Assembly (NCBI RefSeq): GCF_042186555.1 | Contig: NC_133327.1 | Span: 53,752,408 to 53,816,407 of the forward strand | Origin: Aquarana catesbeiana | Taxonomy: Eukaryota > Chordata > Amphibia > Anura > Ranidae | Reading direction: 5' to 3' | DNA length: 64,000 nt | Shown here: positions 35,740-46,243 of the stretch, in pieces | Layout: the number at the start of each line of letters is the position of its first letter | Numbering within the stretch: position 1 is the first letter of the stretch | Position numbers and translations under genes: made by a program | Notes under the pieces: model-generated | Databases searched by the model: none | The model's input: only the letters and a program-made list of their open reading frames with translations | Told to the model about the DNA's origin: nothing

Positions 35740-36363
35740 TTTAACCCCTTGATCGCCCCCTAGTGTTAACACCTTCCCTACCAGTGTCATTTACACAATA
35801 ATCAGTGCATTTTTTATAGCACTGATCACTGTATAAATGTCAATGGTCCCAAAAATGTGTCAAGTGTCTGATCTGTCTGCTGTAATGTCGCAATGTCGCA
35901 GATCTCCACCATTACTAGTAAAAAAGTTTTTCAAAAAATGCCATAAATCTTTCTCGTAGGTTGAAGACGCTATAACTTTTGTGCAAACCATTCAATATAC
36001 GCTTATTGCTATTTTATTATATTTTTTTACAAAAAATATGTAGAAGACTATATATTGGCCTAAACTGATGACGAAATTTGTTTTTTAAAAACATTTTTGG
36101 GGATATTTATTGTAGCAAAAAGTAAAAAATATTGTTTTTTTTTCAAAATTGTCTCTTATTTTGTGCGCAAAAAATAAAAACCGCAGAGGTGATCAAATAG
36201 CACCAAAAGAAAGCTCTATTTGTGAGGGAAAAAAGGACTCAAATTTTGTTTTGGTACAGCATTGCATGACTGCGCAATTACCAGTTAAAGCGACACAGTG
36301 CCAAATTGTAAAAAGTGCTCTCGTCAGAAAGGGGGTAAAACCTTCCGGGGGTGAAGTGGTTAA
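35740..36363. mobile_element. TTAACCACTT-family fragment
   Basis: Read leftward it ends AAGTGGTTAA at 36354-36363. Words shared with the other copies include TTAACCCCTTGATCGCCCCC (35742), GTATAAATGTCAATGG, ACCGCAGAGGTGATCAAATA (36180; also 20900) and CATGACTGCGCAATT. The upstream GC-rich part 35515-35590 with CCGGCGG/CCGCCGG inverted words belongs to it or to an adjacent element. Confidence 0.65.
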
Positions 36364-36374
36364 AATGAATGTCA

Positions 36375-36429
36375 TAGGTTGGACTTGATGGACTTGTGTC
36401 CTTTTTCAACCTCACCTACTATGTAACTA
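36375..36429 (+). mobile_element. LINE 3' tail fragment
   Basis: GGTTGGACTTGATGGACTTG followed by TTTTTCAACCTCACC and ACTATGTAACTAT, the common 3' end of a frog L2/CR1-like LINE. A diverged version ends the LINE at 44034. It lies 83 bases upstream of LRR exon 1. Confidence 0.6.
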
Positions 36430-36512
36430 TACTGTAGATCAAAATGGAGATTAATAAAATAATTTTCTGTGGAATGTATGTAACAATTTTCTGGTATCAT
36501 TCTCTCCTTCAG

Positions 36513-36677
36513 TTTGGAAGATAATGACCTGATAAACATTTCCTGTCCATATCTGGCATCTGGAATAAGAAATAACCAGACGCTGAGGACACTGATCCTG
36601 ACTGAGAACAATCTGGAGGGTCCTCATTTCAGTGACCTGATGACAGCTCTGACAACAAGCCGGATAGAGGAATTACA
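36513..36677 (+). CDS. NLR exon 6: LRR pair 1
   Basis: The acceptor TCTCTCCTTCAG ends at 36512 and the donor GTGAGT starts at 36678; phase 2 in and out, 165 bases. The peptide (Ser from the split codon) reads SLEDNDLINISCPYLASGI then NQTLRTLILTENNLEGPHF and SDLMTAL. It has two ribonuclease-inhibitor-type LRRs (LxxNxLxxxxC..L...I..N..L..L.L..N.L). LRR exons in mammalian NLRPs are usually 171 bases; 165 is two codons shorter. Confidence 0.93.
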
Positions 36678-39600
36678 GTGAGTATAACAGAACTATTTGT
36701 TTGGCAAGTTTACATCCAGAACATATAAACCAGCTCCATCCAATCTTATGAAGAAATAGGAATATAATATATTTTAATATGCACACCTCTTACTTATATG
36801 CACTACCTAGAACATCCGTTTTTGTAATGATAAACATCTCTGATTAAAGTCTAAATCAGTCAGGCATCTCTTATGGGTCTATTTAGAAAGAAATGTGCAT
36901 AGTCATTCATCCAACAAATCTGCATGTACATTCGTTCTGTGCAAATTGGACAAAATCAAATGTTCTTTAGGCTATTTTCTCTTCTAAAAGAATGTTCTTT
37001 TATTATTACACAGTAGTAAAATATTATGGCCACTAGATGGAACTGAGGGGGAATGCATACCTCTTTGTAGCAATACATACAATGTAATAATTCTAAAGAA
37101 TGCTAGTGGGAATTGGAAAATAAATGTAACAAATGTTTACATTTTTAAAAGTTTGCCCTGTACATTACAATGTTCACCAAAAATCGGATGTTGATTTGGA
37201 CTCTCTGCAGAAATAAGGTACATTGGAGTGATTGGGGCACACTTATCATGCCCTTTATAAAACCGTAAGTATCTGTCACAGATTTTGAACTTTCTGTAAA
37301 TACAGTACAGAAAATTGCTAAAGAGTAACTGCAGTCTACTCACATAATTTGTAATAAAAACATATTTTCCATTCTGAAGTTTCCCCCCAACCACTTTGCA
37401 TGTTATTTTATATATACTGTGATGATTTTGTACTTGCCAAATATGCTGCAGAAATCTCCCTCCATTGAGTCTAGCTGCAATCATTTTAAATGTGGGCAGC
37501 TGAAGCTGCTGCCTGTTCACTTCCTGGATTTACACAGACACACAGAGGCACACCTCCAGCTCTGCAGCTCTCATTGGCCCTCTTATGACTCATCCACCTC
37601 CCTTCCTGGCAAACTCTCACGAGAGTAAGAGCTGTGTATGATGTCATAAGCCTAGGCTTTTTACCAGACAAGAAACAGGAAGCCGGCTGTATAAGGTGTT
37701 TACGGGCAGAAAAAATATGTTTTACTATCCCAAGTTAAAACAACAAGGGCAGAAGATTTAATAGATGGAAAGATGAAAAAAATATTGCTTCCGCTTAAGT
37801 ATCCTGATTAAAATATTTTTACCTTTCTTTCTGAGGGACAACAATTAAGCAAAATAGATCTCTCACAAATGTACCTGTAACAGAATGTAGAGTAAAACAC
37901 CAAATACTATCTTATACTAAATTTGCCAAAATAACTCTACTAGTGCAAAATATTAGTCATTTGTAGCCAGGTGGAGACTGCAGTATTTCCTCTAACCTGA
38001 AGGTGGTACTGTTGCATTAAGAAATAATTGTCCCCTGCTATGCACTACAGGCATCTACTGTATCTTGGGTAGGGCAGTATATCTTATTGGATACCAAAAT
38101 CTGGCAAGACTGGGTCAGCCATTTTGACAAAATCACAAAGAAAATAGAGCGCGCCAGCCTACTGCATTATCTTATGGTACATTTATTCAGAAAACATAAT
38201 GAAAACTACTCACAAAAGTTGGAGACAATCACACTTAACCACTTGACCACTGGGCACTTAAACCCCCTTCCTAACCAGACCAATTTTCAGCTTTTGGTGC
38301 TCTCACATTTTGAATGACAATTACTCAGTCATGCAACACTGTACCCATATGAAATTTTTGTCCTTTTTTTCACACAAATGGAGCTTTCTTTTGGTGGTAT
38401 TTAATCACCGCTGGGTTCTTTATTTTTTGCGCCGTAAAAGAAAAAAGACCGAAAAATCTGTAAAAAAATAAATTTTTCTTTATTTCTGTTATAATATTTT
38501 GCAAATTAGTAATTTTTCTTCATATATTTTGGCCAAAATTTATACCGCTACATATCTTTGGTAAAATTAACCCAAATCGGTGGATATTATTTGGTCTTTG
38601 TGAAAGTTATAGAGTCCAAAAGCTATGGTGCGAATATCTGAAAATTGATCACACCTGAAGTACCGACGGCCTATCTAATTTCTTGAGACCCTAACATTCC
38701 AGAAAAGTACAAATACCCCCCAAATGACCCCTTTTTGGAAAGAAGACATTCCAAGGTATTTAGAAAGATGCATGGTGAGTTTTTTGAAGTTGTCATTTTT
38801 TCCCACAATTCTTTGCAAAATCAAGGTTTTTTTTTTTACTTTTTTTTTTTTCCCACAAAATTGTCATATTAGCAGGTTATTTCTCACACACCGCATATGC
38901 ATAGCACAAATTACACCCCAAAACACATTTTGCTATTACTCCCGAGTACGGCGATACCACATGTGTGAGACTTTTACACAGCGTGGCCACATACAGAGGC
39001 CCAACATGCAGGGGAGCACCTTCAGGCGTTCTGGAGCACCCAGGCCAATTCTGACATTTCTCTCCTACATGTAAAAATCATCATTTATTAGCTAGAAAAT
39101 TACATAGAACCCCAAAACATTATATATTTTTTTTTAGCAAAGACCCTAGAGAATACAATGGCAGTCGTTGCAACTTTTTATCTCGCACGGTATTTGCGCA
39201 GCAATTTTTTAAATGCGTTTTTTTTGGAAAAAAAACTGTTTTGTGCTTTACAAAAACCAAAACAGTAAAGTTAGCCTAATGTTTTTGCATAATGTGAAAG
39301 ATGAAGTTATGCTGAGTAAATAGATACCCAACATGTCACCTTTCAAAATTGCACGCGCTTGTGGAATGGCGCCAAACTTTGCTACTCAAAAATCCCCATA
39401 GGCGACGCTTTAAAATTTTTTACTGGTTACATGTTTTGAGTTACAGAGGAGGTCTAGGGCCAAAATTATTGCTCTCACTCTACCGATCGCAGCGATACCT
39501 CACATGTGTGGTTTGAACACCGTTTTCATATGTGGGCGGGACTTACGTATGCATTCGCTTCTGCATGCGAGCACACAGGGACAGGGGCGCTTTAAAAAAT

Positions 39601-40227
39601 TTTTTTTCTTTTTTTATTGTTCATTTTACTTTATTTATTTTAGTTTGATGCTTTTTTCCAAAAAAAAAAATTTTTGACCACTTTTATTCCTATTACAAGG
39701 AATATAAACATCCTTGTAATAGGAATATGGCATGACAGGTCCTCTTTACAGTGAGATATGGGGTCAATAAGACCCCACATCTCACCTCTAGGCTGGGAAG
39801 CCTGAAATAAAAAAAAAAAAAAACGATCCTGGCTTCGATCATAGCGGTGAGTCGGTAGAAGCGTGGGGGGGGGGGGACATCCCCTCTCGCCTCCCGTAAG
39901 AACGATCAAGCAGTGGAACAGCCGCTATGATCATTCCTATGGTGTAGGGAATCGCCGGCTGAAAAAGCTGATATCTGAATGATGCCTGTAGCTGCACCCA
40001 TCATTCAGATATCCCCGCACAAAGTCAAGGACATTGTATGACGGCCGGCGGGCGGGAAGTGGTTAAAACGCTTTTTTTTTTTTTAACACAAAGTTGTCCA
40101 TTTATACAATATTTCTACCACATAACATGTACATACCAAAAATGACACCCCAAAATAGATTCTCCTGCTCCTCCTGAGTACGGCGATACCACATGTGTGA
40201 GACTTCCACAGCCTGGCCACATACAGA

Positions 40228-40965
40228 GGGCGAGTACAGCTGAGCATGGCTCAGCATGGCAGGGTATGGCGGGGTATTGCGGAGTATGGCGGGGTATGGC
40301 GGGGTATGGCGGGGTATTGTGGAGTATGGCGGAGTATGGCGGGGTATGGCGGAGTATGGCAGGGTATGGTGGGGTATGGCGGAGTATGGTGGGGTATGGC
40401 GGAGTATGGTGGAGTATGGCGGGGTATGGCGGGGTATTGCAGAGTATGGCGGGGGCATGGCAGAGTATGGCGGGGGCATGGCAGAGTATGGCGGGGGCAT
40501 GGCAGAGTATGGCGGGGGCATTGCAGAGTATTGCACAGCATTGGAGAGTATTGTGGGGGTATTGCAGAGTATTGCACAGCATTGCAGAGTATTGTGGGGG
40601 CATTGCAGAGTATTGCACAGCATTGCAGAGTATTGTGGGGCATTGCAGAGTATTGCACAGCATTGCAGAGTATTGTGGGGGCATTGCAGAGTATTGCACA
40701 GCATTGCAGAGTATTGTGGGGGCATTGCAGAGTATTGCACAGCATTGCAGAGTATTGTGGGGGCATTGCAGAGTATTGCACAGCATTGCAGAGTATTGTG
40801 GGGGTATTGCAGAGTATTGCACAGCATTGCAGAGTATTGTGGGGGTATTGCAGAGTATTGCACAGCATTGCAGAGTATTGTGGGGGTATTGCAGAGTATT
40901 GCACAGCATTGCAGAGTATTGTGGGGGTATTGCAGAGTATTACACAGCATTGCAGAGCGTTAGGG
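40228..40965. repeat. Minisatellite in two zones: GGTATGGCG then GCAGAGTATTG
   Basis: Left zone (40240-40520): about 9-10-base GGCGGGGTAT/GGCGGAGTAT units, turning into GGCGGGGGCATGGCAGAGTAT. Right zone (40520-40960): about 41-base higher-order units made of GCAGAGTATTGCACAGCATT + GCAGAGTATTGTGGGGGC/T. It keeps all six frames open, hence the false 200-300 residue ORFs on both strands. Confidence 0.93.
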
Positions 40966-41070
40966 ATGGCTGAGCATGGATGGATGGATGTCTCTGTGCA
41001 GCGCTGTGGGCACTACACATCCAGCCCACAGCGCTGCAGATATCCATCCATCCCCCTCCCCGCATCACTG

Positions 41071-41305
41071 TGTACCGATCGGTACACAGGAGGGGAGGAG
41101 AGGAACCGGCGTCATCAGATGACGCCGGTCTGTTTACATGTGATCGCGCCGTCATTTGACGGCGCGATCACATGGTAAACGGCCGCGATCAGCGGCCATT
41201 TACCGGGATCCGTGATGCGCCGGGTCCTCTGGACCCGGCGGTCACGGATGTGTTCGGGTGCGCGCGAGAGGGGAATTCCGGGAGGACGTCATATGACGTC
41301 CTCCC
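41071..41305. repeat. Chain of five GC-rich palindromes
   Basis: GTGTACCGATCGGTACAC (41071-41088, perfect); ACCGGCGTCATC-A-GATGACGCCGGT (about 41104-41128); GTGATCGCGCCGTCA-TT-TGACGGCGCGATCAC (about 41139-41171); CGCCGGGTCC-TCT-GGACCCGGCG (about 41218-41241, with outer CCGTGA/TCACGG); and a perfect 26-base GGGAGGACGTCAT dyad (41280-41305). They follow one another in about 235 bases near the element terminus. Confidence 0.93.
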
Positions 41306-41444
41306 AGAGTTATCCAACCGCCCTGCAGCCGTCATTCGGCTATGGGCCAGTTGGTAAGTGGTTAAATAAGGCCTTTATCATATGGCAGTCTGTCTACTGA
41401 TTGCAGTCTCTGAGTCCTGGAGAGTGGACATACGAACCGCTGTT

Positions 41445-41484
41445 GGCTGATGCGTTTCGAAGGTATTCCTTCTTAATCAGAGCC
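41445..41484 (-). ncRNA. Hammerhead-like ribozyme motif D, core mutated
   Basis: Minus strand: stem I GGCT, core CTGATTA (canonical CTGANGA has G at the sixth place; here T), helix II GAAGG-AATA-CCTTC, core GAAA, then CGCATC, then stem I partner AGCC. Pairing in stems I and II is kept, although the stem I sequence differs from the other copies. The core change should block catalysis. Confidence 0.5.
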
Positions 41485-43126
41485 TCTGATGAAGCCATTT
41501 TGACACAGAAGTCTTTACAAAGTCGGATTCTGCATCATTTAGTGTGCCTGTAGTGTACGAGTTAGGAAGGGACAGAGTCACTCTGGATAGGGAGTAAGAA
41601 AAGCTTTAGTGAGAGGTACCTGTCGAAAAGGGAAAGAGTATGTGTTCCTTTTCAAGGTGTCTCCCCTGTCAGCCTTCTGGAGCAGTCTCCCACTGGTAAC
41701 AATTTATCTGCAATATTATAGCCCCTTCCAAAGGAAGTGTTCCTCTGACATTCTGTGTTATGTACGTACCTGCCTGGTACATTGCTATTGGAAAGTGCCT
41801 TGTGGATAAGCAGTGCCCTCTTCTGTCTAAAGAAGTTTTTGACATGCAGGTTTACTTAAATCTTTGGTGCACTGGTTGGGCCCTGTCTACACTTGGTGTA
41901 GTCAACAGGATGACAAATCCATCTTCCTCTGCAGCGGGAGTGGTGAGAGGGACATTAGTGATATTTTATGGAGCCAAATTAGTGTTAATCACAACATTTT
42001 AATGGCACCACTATTCCCCTAATAGACTGGGCAGAATGTCTGCAAAGCTCTCCATGCATGTTCCAGATCCCTTTAGCACACCTTCCTGATTTAGCTATCG
42101 ATTTCCTGGAAGGTGGTGCCCATCGAGCATTGTTAACCTTGCCTGAGAAGGAGGGAGACAATGTAAAAGCTATAAAAGCTATAAAGGCTTACATGGAAGT
42201 TCTGTATGGTGACATTAACTCCCTGGTGTATCTCCATAATAAATTCTTTCTAGACCTGTTAGTTTAACTTCTATAGTTGGGAAGATACTGGAGAATTTAA
42301 TAAAAGACCACATAGATAAGTTATTTTTAGAAGCAACAGACAGCATGGATTTATGAAAGACAGAAGTTGTCAGACAAATCTGATTTCTTTTCATGATGAG
42401 GTAAGTAAAACATTAGACAAAGGAGTGACTAGTGATTATTACTCTGAAAGATCTAAGGTTATTAGTGGTGTACCCCAAGGTTCAGTGTTGGGACCTTTAC
42501 TTTTTAATATATTTATAAATGATATAGGGTCTGGGTTTAAAAGTACCATTTCAGTCTTTGCAGATGACACCAAGCAATGCAATGGAATAATGTCCTTACA
42601 GGATGTCTCCAACTTACAAGCCCTCCTAGTATTGGACATACTAGGAGGAGAACAGCTGGGGGAATCAATGGTGGAGAAGGATCTGGGGGTTTTGGTAGAT
42701 CATAAGCTCAATAATAGCATGCAATGCCAAGCTTCGGTTTCCAAAGCAAGCAAAGTCCTTTCTTGTATTAAGAGAGGTATGGAATGCAGAGAGAGATATA
42801 ATTTTGCCCCTGTACAAATCATTAGTAAGACCTGGAATATGCAGTTCGGTTTTTGGCACCAGTTCACAAAAAGGATATTGGGGAACTGGAGAAAGTGCAG
42901 AGGAGAGGAACCAAACTGATAAGAGGCATGGAGGAGCTCAGTTATGAGGAAAAATTAAGGGAACTGAATATATTCTCTCTGGATAGGAGGAGATTAAGTG
43001 GCCCATATAGTGAACTTGGTGTTGAGTTATTCACTTTAAAGTCATCACAGAGGACAGGGGGGCAATCTTTACACCTGGAGGAAAATAAATGTAATCTCCA
43101 AATATAGAAAGGCTTCTTCACAGTAA

Positions 43127-43485
43127 TGCCCTGTACACACGATAGGATTTTCCGATAGGACCTTGTTGTTGGAAATTCCAACCGCGTGTAGGCTTCATCA
43201 CACATTTTCCATAGGAATTTCCGACACACAAAGTTTGAGAGCTTGCTATAAAATTTTCCAACAACAAAATCCGTTGTCGTAAATTCCAATCGTGTGTACA
43301 CAAATCCGACACACAAAGTGCCACGCATGCTCAGAATAAATTAAGAGACGAAAGCTATTGGCTACTGCCCCATTTATAGTCCCGACGTATGTGTTTTACA
43401 TCACCACGTTCAGGACGATCGGATTTTCCGACAACTTTGTGTTGTGTTGAATGTCCGATTAATGTCTGACCATGTGTACAGGGCA
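43127..43485. mobile_element. PIF/Harbinger-like MITE with TAA target duplication
   Basis: Left end TGCCCTGTACACACGATAGG, right end CATGTGTACAGGGCA, flanked by TAA on both sides (43124-43126, 43486-43488). The interior is rich in TTTTCCGAC/GTCGGAAA inverted words. No transposase. Confidence 0.88.
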
Positions 43486-43594
43486 TAAGAGCTGAGAAAA
43501 TGTGGGAATGACTCCCTCTAGAGATGGTTCTGTCCAGCTCTGTAGATTTACAAAAGGCCCGTATTCTTTCCCACTTACACATAATATAACTGGA

Positions 43595-43789
43595 TACCCT
43601 GTTTCCCCGAAAATAAGACCTAGCGTGATTGTCGGTGATGGCTGCAATATAAGCCCTACCCCCCAAATAAGCCCTACCCTGAAAATAAGACCTACAAGGA
43701 CTTTAACTAGGGCTTATTTGGGGGGTAGGGCTTATATTGCTGCCATCACCGACAATCACGCTAGGTCTTATTTTCAAGGAAACAGGGTA
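43595..43789. mobile_element. Palindromic MITE with TA ends
   Basis: TACCCTGTTTCCCCGAAAAT at the left is mirrored by TTTTCAAGGAAACAGGGTA at the right. Almost the whole 195 bases folds on itself (GATTGTCGGTGATGGC with its complement; CCCTACCCCCCAAATAAGCC with its complement). TA at each edge suggests a Tc1/mariner-type origin. Confidence 0.88.
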
Positions 43790-44087
43790 CTAATATTTAT
43801 AGGTAAAGTTGCTCCAGGGAATATGCCTCTTGGGGTATCAGGAAGAATTTTTTTCCCCTGCTAATGCTTTGCTGGATTTTTTTTTTGCCTTCCTCTGGGT
43901 CAACTGTGGGTATAGGATTGTGTATATAGGATTGTATAAATTTTATTCCCTTCTATTGGTTGAACTGGATGGATTTGCCACCCACTCACAACCCCAAACC
44001 ATTGTCTTTTTTCAACCAGACTATGTAACTATATAACATTTGTGATATAAATAATTTTAAACATTTTTTTAACATTGTCCTTTTCAG

Positions 44088-44252
44088 TTTGAATGGTAAC
44101 AACCTGAAAGACAGCTCATGTCCCCACCTGGCAATGGGAATAAGAAATAACCAGACACTGAGGATACTGAATCTTTCTGATAACAATCTGGAGGGTCCTT
44201 GTTTCAGTGATCTGATGACAGCTCTGCCAACAAGCCAGATAGAGCAATTGGA
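44088..44252 (+). CDS. NLR exon 7: LRR pair 2
   Basis: The acceptor TTGTCCTTTTCAG ends at 44087 and the donor GTGAGT starts at 44253; phase 2 in and out, 165 bases. The peptide (His from the split codon) reads HLNGNNLKDSSCPHLAMGI then NQTLRILNLSDNNLEGPCF and SDLMTALPTSQIEQL. Nearly the same as LRR exon 1 in length and pattern, which points to exon duplication. Confidence 0.93.
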
Positions 44253-44394
44253 GTGAGTATAACAGGATTGACTAAGATAATAATATTCTGTCACACCTCT
44301 ATCCAAAATTTACAAACAATACAATAAACACCATGTTTTCTGAATAATGGAAGTTTATTGCACATCGTTTTTTTTCATGAAAGCAACTTTCATT

Positions 44395-45960
44395 TAAAGT
44401 GATAATAAAGGTTAACTTTTTTTTATTAAAACCAAAAAGTTGTTATACTGCTCAGAACAGTCCCTACCTTCTCTATGGCAGTCCCCTGCTGGCACTGTCT
44501 GCTCCTCCTTCCAGGTACCTCCTTAGTGAGCCGGGTGCTATGAAGGCACCCACGCATGTTCGTTCTCAAACCGAAATGTGTGTGTCTATAGACACACACA
44601 GCTCTGGTAAGCCACACCTCTCACTCCCTCCTCACAGGAGTTTTATTGACAGCATGTGGTCAATATTGACAGCATGTGAGACCAAAAAGTGGGAGGAGAG
44701 GTGCTGTAGCACTGGATACTGGAGCGGTGACAGGAGCTAGGTAAGTGTTTAGAAATGGGAGTGGGTAGAATAGGTATTGGGGAGATTTTTACCTTAAAAG
44801 AGTTGTAAAGGCAGGAGGTTTTTTACGTTAAAAGAGAAGTATGGGTTTTCGGTTTATTTTAGATTCATACTTACCTCAGTGGATGGAGCATCAGACCGAT
44901 ACTGCAGCTGTCCCTCGGAGTCTCTTCACTGAGGACCGATTCAAGGAACACCGCTGATGGCTCGGTTCTCACTCCTCCATGAGCAGAGAGATGCTGCCTA
45001 TCAGTCAGCATCTCACCTGCTCTGATCCTCCAAGCTCATCGGAGCGATGAGCTGTGAAGGAATGAGGAGCGGCCGTCTCAGCGGCTGGCTGAGACTACTA
45101 TCAATCAAGGCAGCTGGCAGATCCAGACTTGGGAAGTCAGGATGATGGCAGTGACATCAGCAGAAAGCGGACATTAGACTGCTCTCTGCTAAAAACGGGT
45201 CACAGGAGTGCAAAACGAATTGAACTCCTGTGACCCAGAGAAGAAGCCCAGCCTAAAAAGCACAGGCTGGACTTCTCCTTTAAAGAGGAGGTCCAGACCC
45301 CCACAAAAAATTAAAAGTCAGCAGATACAAATACTGCAGCTGTTGACTTTTAATATAAGGACACTTATCTGTCCAGAGAGCCTGTGATGTCGGCACCCCA
45401 GCCGATCTTCGGATCGGCTGTCAGATGCAGTTGCCGCCATTCCTGGTAAGGGAACCCGGCAGTGAAGCCTTTCTGCTTCACAGCCGGTTCCCTACTGCGC
45501 ATGCGTGAAGCGCGCTGCGCTTTCTAATTGGCCCGGCGGTGGAGGAAGGAGGAGGGGGGCCAAACTTCCAAAAGACAGCACTGTGGCACTGTCTCTGGAA
45601 GTGGGGAACGGTACCTGTCAAAAACAGGTACCGTTCCCCCCTGAAAGGTGCCAAGTGTGGCACCAGAGGTGGGAGGAGATGGATAAGCGGAAATTCCACT
45701 TTTGAGTGGAACTCCACTTTACTGCATTCTATGCATTAGGATAAAAAAACCTTCTGTGTGCAACAGCCCCCTCAGCTCCCCCCCAATAATTACCTGAGCC
45801 CCATCTCTCTCCAGCGATGTCCAGGACTCTCCTCTGGATTGGCAGAGACACAGCAGCGGCGCCATTGGCTCACGCAGCTGTCAATCGAAGTCAGTTAGCC
45901 AATCAGGAGAGAGAGGGGCCAGGCCGAATGGCAGCACTGTGTCTGAATGGAAACACAAAG
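44395..45960. mobile_element. Run of four abutting short MITEs
   Basis: Successive units each begin or end in TTTAAAG-type or TAAAAGAG-type termini: about 44395-44790 (TTTAAAGTGATAATAAAGG), about 44800-45282 (GAGAAGTATGGGTTT ... GGACTTCTCCTTTAA), about 45283-45722 (AAAGTCAGCAGATACAAATA hairpin family; ends GTGGAACTCCACTTTA) and about 45723-45960 (GCATTCTATGCATTAGG family, also at 60255 and 63085). All are GC-rich inside, with GT/AG words that mimic splice sites, and non-coding. Confidence 0.6.
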
Positions 45961-46198
45961 CTACAACTTGGCTCGGGTGCCCCCATATGAAGGAGCTTAT
46001 ACAAAGAAAAAGAGTTCCCCTATTGGTGGACTTTTTAGGCACGTATAAAAAGGCGTAGAAGAGTATATAGAGTACAGATATAGTTTATTAAATAGAAAAA
46101 TATTAAAAAATATGACAATAATGTAACGTCTATTATTGGAAATGCGAATCAAGCTGTTTTACATTTGTGTATATACAGTGTATAAAACAGTACTCTTG

Positions 46199-46243
46199 CA
46201 CCCGACGTGTTTCGGAGTTAATTAGCCTCCTTCCTCAGGGGTG
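46199..46243 (-). ncRNA. Hammerhead-like ribozyme motif C (best copy)
   Basis: Minus strand, 45 bases: stem I CACCC, core CTGAGGA (46238-46232), helix II GGAG with loop GCTAATTAA and CTCC, core GAAA (46213-46210), then CACGTC with the predicted cut after C (46204), then stem I partner GGGTG. Both core blocks match the consensus CTGANGA and GAAA, and stem I is a perfect 5-pair helix. Helix III is minimal, as in Penelope ribozymes, which are thought to act as dimers. One unpaired A lies between the core and helix II. Confidence 0.65.

Larger units (their letters stand above)
32869..36512 (+). other. NLR intron 5
   Basis: Holds a Tc1 element (33843-35465), a TTAACCACTT-family fragment (about 35740-36363) and a LINE 3' tail (36375-36429). 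The stretch 32869-33842 is AT-rich with no recognised feature. Confidence 0.5.
38235..41365. mobile_element. TTAACCACTT-family composite (two nested or abutting copies)
   Basis: Left end TTAACCACTTGACCACTGGG (38236); an internal terminus GGGAAGTGGTTAA near 40055-40067; right end GGTAAGTGGTTAA near 41353-41365. The segment at 38870-39010 is repeated in diverged form at 40085-40235 (both include GAGTACGGCGATACCACATG then TGTGAGACTT). Perfect or near-perfect hairpins: TTCCTATTACAAGGA with its complement (39686-39725), GTGAGATATGGGGTC with its near-complement (39751-39784), GATATCTGAATGATG with its complement (39970-40012), and the chain at 41071-41305. It holds the 40228-40965 minisatellite. No transposase was identified. 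Confidence 0.7.
42240..44037 (+). pseudogene. L2/CR1-like LINE, 3' part, decayed
   Basis: The RT part shows SCQTNLISFHDEVSKTLDKG, SKVISGVPQGSVLGPLLFNI and the catalytic box ISVFADDTK (about 42550-42570); the C-terminal part includes KDLGVLVDHKL and the 'FAPVQII..TWNMQFGFWHQF' region, then frameshifts. The 3' UTR ends ACTATGTAACTATATAAC (44021-44038). Two MITEs are inserted at 43127-43485 and 43595-43789. It ends only 50 bases before LRR exon 2. Confidence 0.85.
36678..44087 (+). other. NLR intron 6
   Basis: 36678-38234 is non-coding. 38.2-41.4 kb is a TTAACCACTT-family composite, 41365-42240 is a segment with a degenerate hammerhead-like motif, and 42.2-44.04 kb is a LINE with two MITEs inserted. 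No LRR-like exon was seen between LRR exons 1 and 2. Confidence 0.45.

Noticed and set aside
40102..41178. Overlapping 217-310 residue ORFs on both strands
   Set aside because: They are translations of the 40228-40965 minisatellite, whose unit lacks stops in several frames; composition is purely repetitive.
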